Assembly: GCF_024626475.1 (NCBI RefSeq)
Contig: NZ_JANKHH010000004.1
Coordinates: forward strand, 434,001 to 498,000
DNA: 64,000 nt
Direction of reading: 5' to 3'
Origin: Parerythrobacter lacustris
Lineage (GTDB): Bacteria > Pseudomonadota > Alphaproteobacteria > Sphingomonadales > Sphingomonadaceae
Position 1 is the stretch's first letter. Every line of letters begins with the position of its first letter. The notes below the pieces were generated by a model. That model saw nothing but the letters and a program-made list of their open reading frames with translations, had not been told where the DNA came from and did no database searches. This document shows, piece by piece, positions 51,669 to 59,417 of the stretch. Position numbers and translations under genes: made by a program.

Positions 51669-54004
51669 GGCAGCAGGATCGTGGCCGTCGTTCCTGCGCC
51701 ACGCCGCGAGACGATCTCGAGCGTGCCGTCATGCGCCTCGACCAGCTGGCGGGCCAAGGGAATGCCGAGTCCCTGACGCTTTTCATCGCTACCGCCACCC
51801 GGGGCAAGCTTGCCCGTCGCCTGCGCCAGCTCGGCTTGGTCCATCCCACGCCCGTAATCCGACACCACGATCCGCCCGACACCATCCTTCTTCGACAGGT
51901 CGACCAGGATCTTGCCCCCGCGCGGTGTTGCGGCGATCGCATTGTCGAGCAGATGCCCCAGAGCCCGCCCGAGCTGACGCGCATCGGCGAACACCCGCCC
52001 GCTGGCCTTGCTGCCGCGCAGGTCGAGGCTGAGCCCTGCATCGGTCACCGCCTGCTCGCGCGCGCGAACGATGTCGGTCGCGAAGGTGAACAGGTCGATA
52101 TCCTGCTTGGTCAGTGGCAAAAGCCCGGCCTCGCTCTGCGACAGATCGAGCACGTTTTCGACCTGTTCGGTCAGCCGGGCGACCGAATCGAGGATCGCCT
52201 GGACGTACTCGCGGCCCTGCTCGCCCAGATCGCCGGCGACCCCGGCCTGAAGCAGCTCTGCAAACCCGCCAATCGACGTCAGCGGGGTGCGAAACTCGTA
52301 GGACATGTTGGCGAGGAAACGGGTCTTGACCGCATCCGCTTCTTCCAGTGCGACCGCGCGCTCGCGCAGCGCAGCTTCGGCCTGCTCGTTTGCGGTAACG
52401 TCGAGCACCGTCAGCAGCCCGTTGCCGTCCGGCAAGGGTATTCCGGCAAACTCCAGCGTCCGCCCGTCGGCCAGCGTGACCCGCCCGCCCTTCTCGCGGC
52501 GATCTAGCGTCGCAGCTCGAATGATCTCTCCGATGCCTTCAGCCTGCTTCGGCACCGCAAGGTTTGGCCCGATCGCGACCAGCAACTCCTCCGCTGAAGG
52601 ATGTGCATCGAGCATTTCCGGGTCGAGCCCCCAGGTGCCCGCGAAACTGCGGTTCCACAGCTGGAGATGGCCGTCGGGTGCGAACACGGCGAGCGCCTCG
52701 AACAGGCTGTCGAAGGTCGCCGTGCGAGTGCGCAGCAGCGTGTCCCGCGTGGCAGAAAGGGCAAGTTGCTCGGTCCGGTCTTCGGCGATCAGCACCAGTC
52801 CGCCATCGGGCATCGGCTGGCCGACGATCCGCAAATGCGTGCCATCTGACAGCGGCCACGCCTCTTCTTTCGATTCGCCGCTTGCAAACCAACCGGCATG
52901 TTCGCTGCGCCAAGCCGGGAAATCGCGCACCTCGGGGGTTCGCCCGGTATCCCGGGCACCACTCAGGAACTGCTCGAAGGCCAGACCCTGCGCCACGACG
53001 CCCGAATTGAGTTTGAAGATGCGGCGGAAAGGCTGATTGGCAAATGCGATCTTTCGCTTGCCATCGAACTGCGCGACACCGATCGAAAGCTGATCGAGCA
53101 TCGAGCGCTGCGCGTCGCGGAAGGCGCGGAATTCGCGGGCAAGCTCTTCCATTTCCTCGATATCGACTGCGTACCCCGCAACCCCTTCCTTGCCGAGCGG
53201 CAGGTCGCTGACCCTGAGCGAGCGCCGCTCGCCCCCGATGGTGGTGGTGACGATCCGTTCGATCGGCAGCCCCTGATCGCCCGCCTGCTTTGCCACCTGC
53301 GCTGCGGTCAGCCCATCGACCCGCTCGACCAGCTCGAGCTGTTCCGCCACCGCCGCTTCGGAATTTGCCGCACCGACCGCCGCGACATAGGCCTGGTTGA
53401 CGAGCCGCAGTTGGGCATCCGGCCCCCGGAACCACATCGGCAACGGAGCGGCTTCGATCAGCCCGACCAGTGCTGCAAAGTCCCCTCGCGCCCGCGCCGC
53501 GTCCTCGCGCAGCTTGGTCAGTTCGCTCTCGCTCTCGCTGAAGTCGAAAATCCACACCAGCGCCGCGCCGCCCGGCGAGACCTGCGGATCGGCCAGGACG
53601 CCCTTCATCGCGAGGCTGCGTTCGGAACCGGGGACGGTCAATGCCATCTGGAACGGTGCAGCCGTCTTCTGAGCGCGCTTCACCAGTTCGGTCAGTTCGG
53701 AGAGCTGGCTGGCGGAGAGGCCAACCCCCGCCCCCCCATCGAGTTCGGACAGGTAGCGGGGCAGGCTTGGCAGCCCAAGCCACCCTGCCAGCCGGTCGGA
53801 ACCTTCGATCCTGCCATCGGTGCGCACTATCAGCGGGATCGCCGGTGCTTCATCGATCATCCGCGCCATCCGCCGAGCCGCCTTGCGGCTGCCCTCGGCC
53901 TTGCGGGCACGGCCTGCGCCGAGGATCATCATCCATGCCGCTGCCGCCGTCCATGCAGCGAGCAGAAGCCCGAGCAAGGCCAGCATGGTGGGTGATAGTT
54001 CCAT
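51665..54004 (-). CDS. divL: DivL-like PAS histidine-kinase homolog with Tyr in place of His
   Basis: In Caulobacter, DivL tunes the CckA-ChpT-CtrA phosphorelay and senses DivK. This 779-residue protein has an N-terminal membrane segment (residues 7-29), PAS-like repeats (about 170-420 and 430-540), a DHp helix, and a HATPase domain (N-box Asn688, G1 DYGRGM, G2 GLGI). The normal phospho-acceptor in MSHELRTPL is replaced by Tyr569 (ANMSYEFRTPLTSIGG), the hallmark of DivL. The ATP-binding residues look intact. The stop overlaps the tsaE start; ahcY lies upstream. Confidence 0.85.
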   Translation of the reverse strand: MELSPTMLALLGLLLAAWTAAAAWMMILGAGRARKAEGSRKAARRMARMIDEAPAIPLIVRTDGRIEGSDRLAGWLGLPSLPRYLSELDGGAGVGLSASQLSELTELVKRAQKTAAPFQMALTVPGSERSLAMKGVLADPQVSPGGAALVWIFDFSESESELTKLREDAARARGDFAALVGLIEAAPLPMWFRGPDAQLRLVNQAYVAAVGAANSEAAVAEQLELVERVDGLTAAQVAKQAGDQGLPIERIVTTTIGGERRSLRVSDLPLGKEGVAGYAVDIEEMEELAREFRAFRDAQRSMLDQLSIGVAQFDGKRKIAFANQPFRRIFKLNSGVVAQGLAFEQFLSGARDTGRTPEVRDFPAWRSEHAGWFASGESKEEAWPLSDGTHLRIVGQPMPDGGLVLIAEDRTEQLALSATRDTLLRTRTATFDSLFEALAVFAPDGHLQLWNRSFAGTWGLDPEMLDAHPSAEELLVAIGPNLAVPKQAEGIGEIIRAATLDRREKGGRVTLADGRTLEFAGIPLPDGNGLLTVLDVTANEQAEAALRERAVALEEADAVKTRFLANMSYEFRTPLTSIGGFAELLQAGVAGDLGEQGREYVQAILDSVARLTEQVENVLDLSQSEAGLLPLTKQDIDLFTFATDIVRAREQAVTDAGLSLDLRGSKASGRVFADARQLGRALGHLLDNAIAATPRGGKILVDLSKKDGVGRIVVSDYGRGMDQAELAQATGKLAPGGGSDEKRQGLGIPLARQLVEAHDGTLEIVSRRGAGTTATILLP

Positions 54005-54073
54005 CGCTAGTCAGCTATGCGTGCAGGCTTCGGGTTGCAACGGCAACATGGCAATGCTGCACGGTTGAACGAC

Positions 54074-54109
54074 GAAACGCCGCCTTCCCGGCAAGGAAAG
54101 CGGCGTTTC
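54074..54109 (-). terminator. Terminator-like hairpin behind ahcY
   Basis: GAAACGCCGC (54074-54083) and GCGGCGTTTC (54100-54109) are a perfect 10-bp inverted repeat with a further CCTT/AAGG stem inside. On the minus strand it is followed by GTCGTTC, a weak T-run. It lies between the ahcY stop and the divL start. Confidence 0.55.
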
Positions 54110-54127
54110 GCGCATCGAACAAGCAAA

Positions 54128-55546
54128 TCAATAGCGGTAATGGTCCGGCTTGAACGGGCCGGCCTGCGGCACGCCGATATAGTCGGCCTGCTTCTGGCTC
54201 AGCTGGGTCAGCTGGACGCCGAGCTTCTCGAGGTGCAGCGCAGCGACCTTCTCGTCCAGATGCTTGGGCAGCACATAGACGTCGTTGGCGTACTGGTCGG
54301 TGTTCTTGAACAGTTCGATCTGCGCCAGCGTCTGGTTGGTGAAGCTGCTCGACATCACGAAGCTCGGGTGACCGGTGGCGCAGCCGAGATTCACCAGGCG
54401 CCCCTTGGCGAGCACGATGATCGACTTGCCGTCGGGGAAGGTAACCAGGTCCGTGCCTTCCTTGACCTGCTTCCAGTTGTAATTGTCGAGCGCCGAAATC
54501 TGGATCTCGGAGTCGAAGTGGCCGATGTTGCACACGATCGCCATGTTCTTCATCGCCTTCATGTGTTCGGCGGTGATCACGTCTTCGTTGCCGGTTGCGG
54601 TGACGAAGATGTCGGCGCGCTGCACCGCGTTTTCCATCGTCACCACTTCATAGCCGTCCATCGCTGCCTGCAAGGCGCAGATCGGGTCGATCTCGGTGAC
54701 CATCACCCGCGCGCCGCCGTCACGCAGCGAAGCTGCCGAGCCCTTGCCGACATCGCCGTAACCCGCAACGCAGGCGACCTTGCCGGCCAGCATCACATCG
54801 GTCGCGCGGCGGATGGCATCGACCAGCGATTCCTTGCAGCCGTAGAGATTGTCGAACTTCGACTTGGTCACGCTGTCGTTGACATTGATCGCCGGGAACG
54901 GGAGCTTGCCCTGCTTCGAGATCTGGTACAGCCGCATCACGCCGGTTGTGGTCTCTTCCGAGACGCCCTTGATGTTCTTGACCGAAGCCGTGAGGTAGCC
55001 CGGCTTTTTCGCGACGAACGCCTTCAGCGCGCGCTGCATTTCGATTTCTTCGGCATTGGTCGGCTCGGGCATGGTTTCGCCCGCTTCGATCCGCGCGCCC
55101 CACAACGCGAACATGGTGGCATCGCCACCATCGTCGAGGATCATATTGGCGGTCAGGTCAGGGTCGGCTTCGCTCGACCAGTCGAAGATATTGCCGACAT
55201 AGTCCCAGTAATCGGCCAGGCTTTCGCCCTTGATCGCGAACACCGGAATGCCCGATGCGGCGATCGCCGCAGCGGCGTGGTCCTGCGTGGAGAAAATGTT
55301 GCAGGTTGCCCAGCGCACATCGGCGCCAAGCGCGACCAGCGTTTCGATCAGCACCGCAGTCTGGATCGTCATGTGCAAGCTACCGGTGATCCGCGCGCCC
55401 TTCAGCGGCTGCTCGGCACCATATTCGTCGCGCAGCGCCATCAGGCCGGGCATTTCGGTTTCGGCGATGGCGATCTCGTCACGGCCGTACTCGGCGAGCG
55501 AAATGTCCTTGACGATATAGTCCTTGTCGAGAGCGGCAGTGGCCAC
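54128..55546 (-). CDS. ahcY: Adenosylhomocysteinase
   Basis: The enzyme splits S-adenosylhomocysteine to homocysteine and adenosine and keeps methylation going. The 472-residue protein shows [37 protein letters not shown], the NAD-binding [32 protein letters not shown], and the C-terminal PDHYRY. The start is GTG 55546, with AGGAG about 9 bases upstream, and the family N-terminus follows. A methylation-cycle riboswitch was looked for in the leader and not found by eye. Confidence 0.96.
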   Translation of the reverse strand: MATAALDKDYIVKDISLAEYGRDEIAIAETEMPGLMALRDEYGAEQPLKGARITGSLHMTIQTAVLIETLVALGADVRWATCNIFSTQDHAAAAIAASGIPVFAIKGESLADYWDYVGNIFDWSSEADPDLTANMILDDGGDATMFALWGARIEAGETMPEPTNAEEIEMQRALKAFVAKKPGYLTASVKNIKGVSEETTTGVMRLYQISKQGKLPFPAINVNDSVTKSKFDNLYGCKESLVDAIRRATDVMLAGKVACVAGYGDVGKGSAASLRDGGARVMVTEIDPICALQAAMDGYEVVTMENAVQRADIFVTATGNEDVITAEHMKAMKNMAIVCNIGHFDSEIQISALDNYNWKQVKEGTDLVTFPDGKSIIVLAKGRLVNLGCATGHPSFVMSSSFTNQTLAQIELFKNTDQYANDVYVLPKHLDEKVAALHLEKLGVQLTQLSQKQADYIGVPQAGPFKPDHYRY

Positions 55547-55635
55547 GCTGTGTCTCCTGTTACGGGCTGCATGCGGGCGCTTCAGTGCCCGTGCGATACT
55601 GGCGGCCATCTAGCGATTGCCCCTCGGAGAGGCAA

Positions 55636-55655
55636 ATATAAAGTTTTCTTTATAT
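55636..55655. promoter_or_regulatory. Perfect AT-rich palindrome between ahcY and peroxiredoxin
   Basis: ATATAAAG (55636-55643), TTTT, then CTTTATAT (55648-55655) form a perfect 8-bp inverted repeat in otherwise GC-rich DNA. It lies 76 bases before the peroxiredoxin start and 90 bases before the ahcY start. It may be an operator or part of overlapping promoters. Confidence 0.45.
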
Positions 55656-55730
55656 CCTTTCCCGTTGCCCCGCGCAGCCTCGTGCCTATATCGGGCGCAG
55701 ACAAATGCAAACGCGAAAGGAAATTGCGCC

Positions 55731-56210
55731 ATGACGATTGCGGTTGGAGACAAGCTGCCCGACGTGAAACTGGTCAAGGTAACCGAAGGCGGACCGGAAC
55801 AGGTCCAGTCGAGCGACTACTTTGCGGGCAAAAAGGTTGCCCTGTTCGCCGTACCTGGCGCATTCACCCCGACCTGTTCGGCGCGCCACCTGCCCGGCTA
55901 TGTCGAGAAGGCAGACGAGCTGAAATCGAAGGGCGTGGACGAGATCGTTGCGACTTCGGTCAACGATGCTTTCGTCATGGGTGCATGGAACAAGGCCTCC
56001 GGCAGCGACGACATCACCATGCTGGCCGACGGTAATGCCGACTTCGCCGAAGCGCTTGGCCTCAGCGCCGATTTCTCGGGCTTCGGCATGGGCAAGCGCA
56101 GCCAGCGCTTCTCGATGATCGTCGAGGATGGCGTGGTCAGGGAACTGAACGTCGAGGCACCGGGCGATTTCTCGGTTTCGAGCGCGGAGCATCTGCTCGG
56201 CCAGCTCTGA
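55731..56210 (+). CDS. Prx5-type peroxiredoxin
   Basis: The enzyme reduces peroxides by a reactive Cys. The 159-residue protein has the redoxin motif PGAFTPTC (residues 42-49, peroxidatic Cys49), VNDAFVMGAW and FGMGKRSQRF, typical of Prx5/AhpE-like proteins. The start ATG 55731 has AAAGG upstream. It is divergent from ahcY and converges on folE with a shared hairpin terminator. It may use glutathione or thioredoxin as reductant; sequence alone does not say. Confidence 0.93.
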   Translation: MTIAVGDKLPDVKLVKVTEGGPEQVQSSDYFAGKKVALFAVPGAFTPTCSARHLPGYVEKADELKSKGVDEIVATSVNDAFVMGAWNKASGSDDITMLADGNADFAEALGLSADFSGFGMGKRSQRFSMIVEDGVVRELNVEAPGDFSVSSAEHLLGQL

Positions 56211-56233
56211 TCGTACGGCAGAACTGCTAAAAG

Positions 56234-56264
56234 AAGGCGCCGCTCCCTATCGGAACGGCGCCTT
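56234..56264. terminator. Shared terminator between peroxiredoxin and folE
   Basis: AAGGCGCCG (56234-56242) pairs with CGGCGCCTT (56256-56264) around 13 bases. On the plus strand TTCTTG follows, and on the minus strand CTTTT follows, so it can serve both converging genes. Confidence 0.75.
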
Positions 56265-56291
56265 TCTTGTGCGCGCTATGGGCTGCCGCGA

Positions 56292-56918
56292 TCAGCCATA
56301 GCCCATCAGGCCGAGCACTTCCTTGCGGCTGCGGTGATCGTCGAGGAAGCAACCGAGCAAGCGCGAGGTGATCATCCCGACGCCCGGGGTCCGCACCCCG
56401 CGCCCGGTCATGCAGCCATGCTGCGCCTCGATCACCACGGCCACGCCGTGCGGTTGCAGATTGTCCCAGATGCACTGCGCGACCTCTGCCGTGAGTCGTT
56501 CCTGGATCTGCAGGCGGCGAGCAAAGCCGTGCAGCACGCGTGCCAGCTTCGATATCCCCACCACGCGCTTATCCGGGAGATAGGCGATCGATGCCTTCCC
56601 CGTGATCGGAGCCATATGATGTTCGCAATGGCTCTGGAACGGGATGTCTTTTAGCATCACGACTTCATCGTAGCCGCCGACTTCCTCGAACACGCGGCCC
56701 AAATGAACCGCCGGATCTTCTTTGTAGCCCTGGCAATATTCCAGCCACGCGCGGCCCACTCGCTGCGGCGTATCGAGCAAGCCCTCACGGGTTGGATCGT
56801 CACCCGCCCACTCGATCAGCGTGCGGATAGCATCCTGTACCTGCGCAGGAACAGCGGGTTTGATGATCCCCGATCCATCAACCGCATCGTCATCGCCGCA
56901 GCTTGCCACGTTCGTCAT
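56292..56918 (-). CDS. folE: GTP cyclohydrolase I
   Basis: FolE opens GTP to dihydroneopterin triphosphate, the first step of folate synthesis. The 208-residue protein has the signature HCEHHMAPITGKASIAY with the zinc-binding Cys and His residues, ISKLARVLHGFARRLQIQER, and the ending GCMTGRGVRTPGVGMITS. A 20-residue Asp-rich N-terminus precedes the family core. It converges on the peroxiredoxin gene. Confidence 0.96.
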   Translation of the reverse strand: MTNVASCGDDDAVDGSGIIKPAVPAQVQDAIRTLIEWAGDDPTREGLLDTPQRVGRAWLEYCQGYKEDPAVHLGRVFEEVGGYDEVVMLKDIPFQSHCEHHMAPITGKASIAYLPDKRVVGISKLARVLHGFARRLQIQERLTAEVAQCIWDNLQPHGVAVVIEAQHGCMTGRGVRTPGVGMITSRLLGCFLDDHRSRKEVLGLMGYG

Positions 56919-57025
56919 CGTCCGTTCCCCCGTCGCGCTGCGCGCAGATTACCGATTTGCTGGGAAAGATAGGGTGGAACGGGGCGAAGGCAACATGGCG
57001 CGGCAGTTTGATTGCTGCCCGGAGC

Positions 57026-57517
57026 CTACTCCTTCGCGTCTTCCTTCGCTTCAGGCGTCACCTCGGCATCGGCCTTTTCCTCGCGCTTGCGGCGGTCGAA
57101 GACCTTGCGCATGTGTTCTTCATCCTCCGCCGTCAGATAGTTCGAGAAGTCGGGAAAATGCTCCTCCTCTTCCTCTTCGATGTGATGGCGATAGCGGTCG
57201 TCGAACGAACGGAACTTCACCAGCCAGCCACCGCTCGACATGTCGGTTGCGGCAAGGTCATTGAGCATTTCGTCGATTTCGTGGTGTTCCGCCACCGAAT
57301 GGCGGGTTTCGTCGGTCGTCTCGGGCTTGCGCAGCATCGTCGAATAGAGTGCCTGCTCCTCGGCGGCGGCATGGCCCTTGAGCTCTTTCGTGAGTTCGGT
57401 AAACAGCTGCTCGCGTTCGGCGCTGTCGCCCTGCGTCTTGCCGATCCTGTCCAGCAAATCTCGGTGCTTGTCGTGATCTTCCTTGAGACGGGCGAAAATG
57501 GCCTTGGTGGCGGACAT
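57026..57517 (-). CDS. Hemerythrin-domain protein
   Basis: The 163-residue product is a four-helix HHE-type hemerythrin domain (residues 1-130) with His and Glu metal-ligand candidates in LKEDHDKHRDLLD, GHAAAEEQALY, AEHHEIDEML and YRHHIEEEEEEHF. A charged C-terminal tail is rich in Glu and Lys. Such proteins bind a diiron site for oxygen or stress sensing. ATG 57517 has AGGAG 8 bases upstream; the longer frame to 57883 is antisense to a real gene. Confidence 0.85.
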   Translation of the reverse strand: MSATKAIFARLKEDHDKHRDLLDRIGKTQGDSAEREQLFTELTKELKGHAAAEEQALYSTMLRKPETTDETRHSVAEHHEIDEMLNDLAATDMSSGGWLVKFRSFDDRYRHHIEEEEEEHFPDFSNYLTAEDEEHMRKVFDRRKREEKADAEVTPEAKEDAKE

Positions 57518-57636
57518 TGCTGTGCTCCTGCAATTGGTCGGGTGGAATCCATCGGTTGTCAGTGCAACCCGCCGCGCTGGCTGTTGTTCCGCAATCGGGA
57601 CCTTGGAATGGCCGAGTGCCGCGCCATATCTTACGC

Positions 57637-58041
57637 ATGACCACACCAGCCGCGAGAATGCCGACCACGCAGGATTTCGAACAGATTGCGCTCGAGACCC
57701 TGAGCGCCCTGCCCGCCCATCTGCGCGAGCAGATGGAAGATGTGGTGCTCGACATCCGCGAGTTCGCCAGCCCCGAGCAGTTGGCCTCGGTTGGCATTTC
57801 AAGCCAGTGGCATTTGACCGGGCTTTACGAGGGCCGACCGATCGATGAGCGATCGAGCTGGGAATCGGGCACGCTTCCGGCAATGATCACACTGTTCCGC
57901 CAGCCGCTGCTGCGCGAATGGCGCGAAACCGGGGTCGAATTCGAGGCGCTGGTGCGGCACGTGGTGATCCACGAGGCCGGGCACCATTTTGGCTTCTCCG
58001 ACGAAGAGATGCACGCGCTCGAGGATTCGGCGGGAGATTGA
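57637..58041 (+). CDS. Zincin-like metallopeptidase family protein
   Basis: The 134-residue protein has an HExxH zinc motif in VIHEAGHHFGF (His112, Glu113, His116) near its C-terminus. The preceding sequence follows the family known as zincin-like metallopeptidase or DUF1025 (PF06262), including LEDVVLDIREFA-like and GLYEGRP elements. Peptidase activity has not been shown for most members. Divergent from the hemerythrin gene; the start ATG 57637 lacks a strong ribosome site, and ATG 57658 is possible. Confidence 0.85.
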   Translation: MTTPAARMPTTQDFEQIALETLSALPAHLREQMEDVVLDIREFASPEQLASVGISSQWHLTGLYEGRPIDERSSWESGTLPAMITLFRQPLLREWRETGVEFEALVRHVVIHEAGHHFGFSDEEMHALEDSAGD

Positions 58042-58074
58042 AAATACATCGCCGCTTGCGGCTGCAAGAGAAAA

Positions 58075-58104
58075 GCCCACCCCGAAGCCGGGATGGGCCC
58101 CTTT
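58075..58104 (+). terminator. Terminator behind the metallopeptidase gene
   Basis: GCCCA (58075-58079) pairs with TGGGC (58094-58098) with further CCCG/CGGG pairing inside, followed by CCCCTTTT. Weak inner mismatches but good position 33 bases after the stop. Confidence 0.6.
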
Positions 58105-58108
58105 TCGA

Positions 58109-58125
58109 GCGCGCCCGAAACGATT
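58109..58125. repeat. Partial copy of the tRNA-Arg 3' end
   Basis: GCGCGCCCGAAACGATT matches GCGCGCCCGGAACGATT of the tRNA-Arg gene (58242-58258) with one mismatch in 17, in the same orientation and 133 bases away, downstream of the tRNA 3' end. This is the position where an attachment-site duplicate would lie. The rest of the tRNA is not repeated. Confidence 0.5.
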
Positions 58126-58196
58126 GTCCTTCGCTACGCTCCGGACGTCTCGGCTTCGCCTCGACTACGAAGATTCGACGCGCCCATGACCCCCTC

Positions 58197-58240
58197 AAAC
58201 ATCAAAGGCCGCCCCTTTGCGGAGACGGCCTTTGATGTTT
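58197..58240 (-). terminator. 15-bp inverted repeat behind tRNA-Arg
   Basis: AAACATCAAAGGCCG (58197-58211) and CGGCCTTTGATGTTT (58226-58240) are a perfect 15-bp inverted repeat. It begins at the last base of the tRNA CCA and has a 14-base loop, ending in TTTGATGTTTGAG on the minus strand. Confidence 0.7.
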
Positions 58241-58316
58241 GGCGCGCCCGGAACGATTCGAACGTCCGACCCCCAGATTCGTAGTCTGGTGCTCTATCCA
58301 GCTGAGCTACGGGCGC
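58240..58316 (-). tRNA. tRNA-Arg (ACG)
   Basis: The minus strand reads GCGCCCGTAGCTCAGCTGG to CGGGCGCGCCA, with CAGACTACGAATCTG giving anticodon ACG, which is expected to be converted to ICG. 77 nt with encoded CCA. Confidence 0.98.
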
Positions 58317-58362
58317 GCTTGGAGGGCGGCACTTAAGCGCGGCCTCGGCGCTTGGCAAGCCC

Positions 58363-58785
58363 CTAGCGCGGGCTTTTTGCAAACAGCTGATCGGCCAGCA
58401 TGATATCGAGCGGCGGCTTGTCGAGCGCCTTGACCTCGGCCTCGTCGAACCATCCGATTGCGCCTCCCTCCTGCGAAGTCAGCTCGCCTGTCCAGGCCGT
58501 GCAAGCGTAAAGCAAAATGACAATCGGTGGTGCGGCACCGTCAACCGTTGTCTGGGCAAATCCGACAGGCTCAAGATGCGACGGGTCGATCCCGACCGCC
58601 AGCTCCTCCGAAATCTCTCGAACCAGCGCAATTACAGGATGTTCGCCCGCTTCGACCTTGCCGCCAGGAAATTCCCACAACCCGCCATGCGCTTTCTCAA
58701 ATGGCCTGCGATGCATCAGAACTCGGCCGTTCGATGCGCGCAGCGCCAGCGCCACCACAGGGATCCATGTCGGGATACTTTCCAT
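58363..58785 (-). CDS. mutT: MutT-type Nudix hydrolase
   Basis: A 140-residue Nudix protein with the box GGKVEAGEHPVIALVREISE (Gx5Ex7REUxEE pattern) at about residues 41-62. It also has the MutT-like N-terminus VVALALRASNGRVLMHRRP with a WEFPGGK core, the fold that hydrolyses 8-oxo-dGTP. ATG 58785 has GGAG 7 bases upstream. It begins 80 bases before the first Flp pilin on the opposite strand. Identity with MutT itself is likely but not proven. Confidence 0.85.
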   Translation of the reverse strand: MESIPTWIPVVALALRASNGRVLMHRRPFEKAHGGLWEFPGGKVEAGEHPVIALVREISEELAVGIDPSHLEPVGFAQTTVDGAAPPIVILLYACTAWTGELTSQEGGAIGWFDEAEVKALDKPPLDIMLADQLFAKSPR

Positions 58786-58865
58786 CGCGCAGCTCCCTCT
58801 CAACCCTTTCTTAATCCCTTGGCGCGAAAAAGGCGATCGATCAGCCACGGAGTAGGGGTTTTCCG

Positions 58866-59051
58866 ATGCACATTCGTTCAATTCTCAAGCTCATCGCGAG
58901 AGACGAGCGTGGCGGCACAGCCATCGAATACGGGTTGATCGCATCCTTGATCGTGATTGCATGTATTGGTGCTTTCGAGGCGGTAGCCAACGAAAACACC
59001 GGCCTTTGGGCAGTGATTTCGAACAAGGTGTCAGACAACATGGGGGAATGA
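58866..59051 (+). CDS. Flp/Fap-type pilin, divergent copy
   Basis: The 61-residue pre-pilin has the Flp signature GGTAIEYGLIASLIVI, where prepilin peptidase cuts before the hydrophobic helix. The leader is MHIRSILKLIARDERG. The mature part has unusual polar residues in the second half (FEAVANENTGLW). It lies 116 bases before a more typical Flp gene. No tad secretion genes are in the window. The start has only a weak ribosome site. Confidence 0.85.
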   Translation: MHIRSILKLIARDERGGTAIEYGLIASLIVIACIGAFEAVANENTGLWAVISNKVSDNMGE

Positions 59052-59167
59052 AATCTTAAGCATGCACGCTTAGCGTTTCGTCAATTTCTTCCATGTAGTT
59101 CGAAGTCACTCTTTTCCAAACTGACCAGGGGAAGAGCGGGTAAGAAGACCACACCAGGAGACCGAAA

Positions 59168-59344
59168 ATGAAGTTTCTCAACAAACTGCTCCGCAACGAA
59201 GACGGCGCAACCGCCATCGAATACGGCCTGATCGCCGCCCTGATCGCAGTTGCTGCGATCACCGCGATGCAGGGCCTCGGCAACGAGCTGAACACCACTT
59301 TCTCGACCGTGTCGACGAAGATGGGTGAATCGAACACCGTCTGA
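59168..59344 (+). CDS. Flp pilin, typical copy
   Basis: The 58-residue pilin precursor MKFLNKLLRNEDGATAIEYG has the normal Flp arrangement: a basic leader, cleavage before the conserved Ala-Ile-Glu-Tyr region, and a single membrane helix LIAALIAVAAITAM. ATG 59168 has AGGAG 7 bases upstream. Polymer subunits of tight-adherence pili. A perfect strong terminator follows. It was below the usual length cutoff of simple ORF lists. Confidence 0.92.
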   Translation: MKFLNKLLRNEDGATAIEYGLIAALIAVAAITAMQGLGNELNTTFSTVSTKMGESNTV

Positions 59345-59370
59345 TAGGCGTTCGTTCCAAGTAAAAAGGA

Positions 59371-59406
59371 AGAGCGGCGGGAGCGATCCCGCCGCTCTTT
59401 TTTTTG
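59371..59406. terminator. Strong bidirectional terminator after the pilin
   Basis: AGAGCGGCGGGA (59371-59382) and TCCCGCCGCTCT (59387-59398) pair perfectly over 12 bp around GCGA and are followed by eight T. On the minus strand a T-rich tract also follows, so it can end the M48 gene transcript too. Confidence 0.95.
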
Positions 59407-59417
59407 TTCCCGCCCGA

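Noticed and set aside
55547-55730. SAH or SAM riboswitch in the ahcY leader
   Set aside because: The leader has small hairpins but not the conserved cores of those riboswitches that I can recall; a cmsearch would be decisive.
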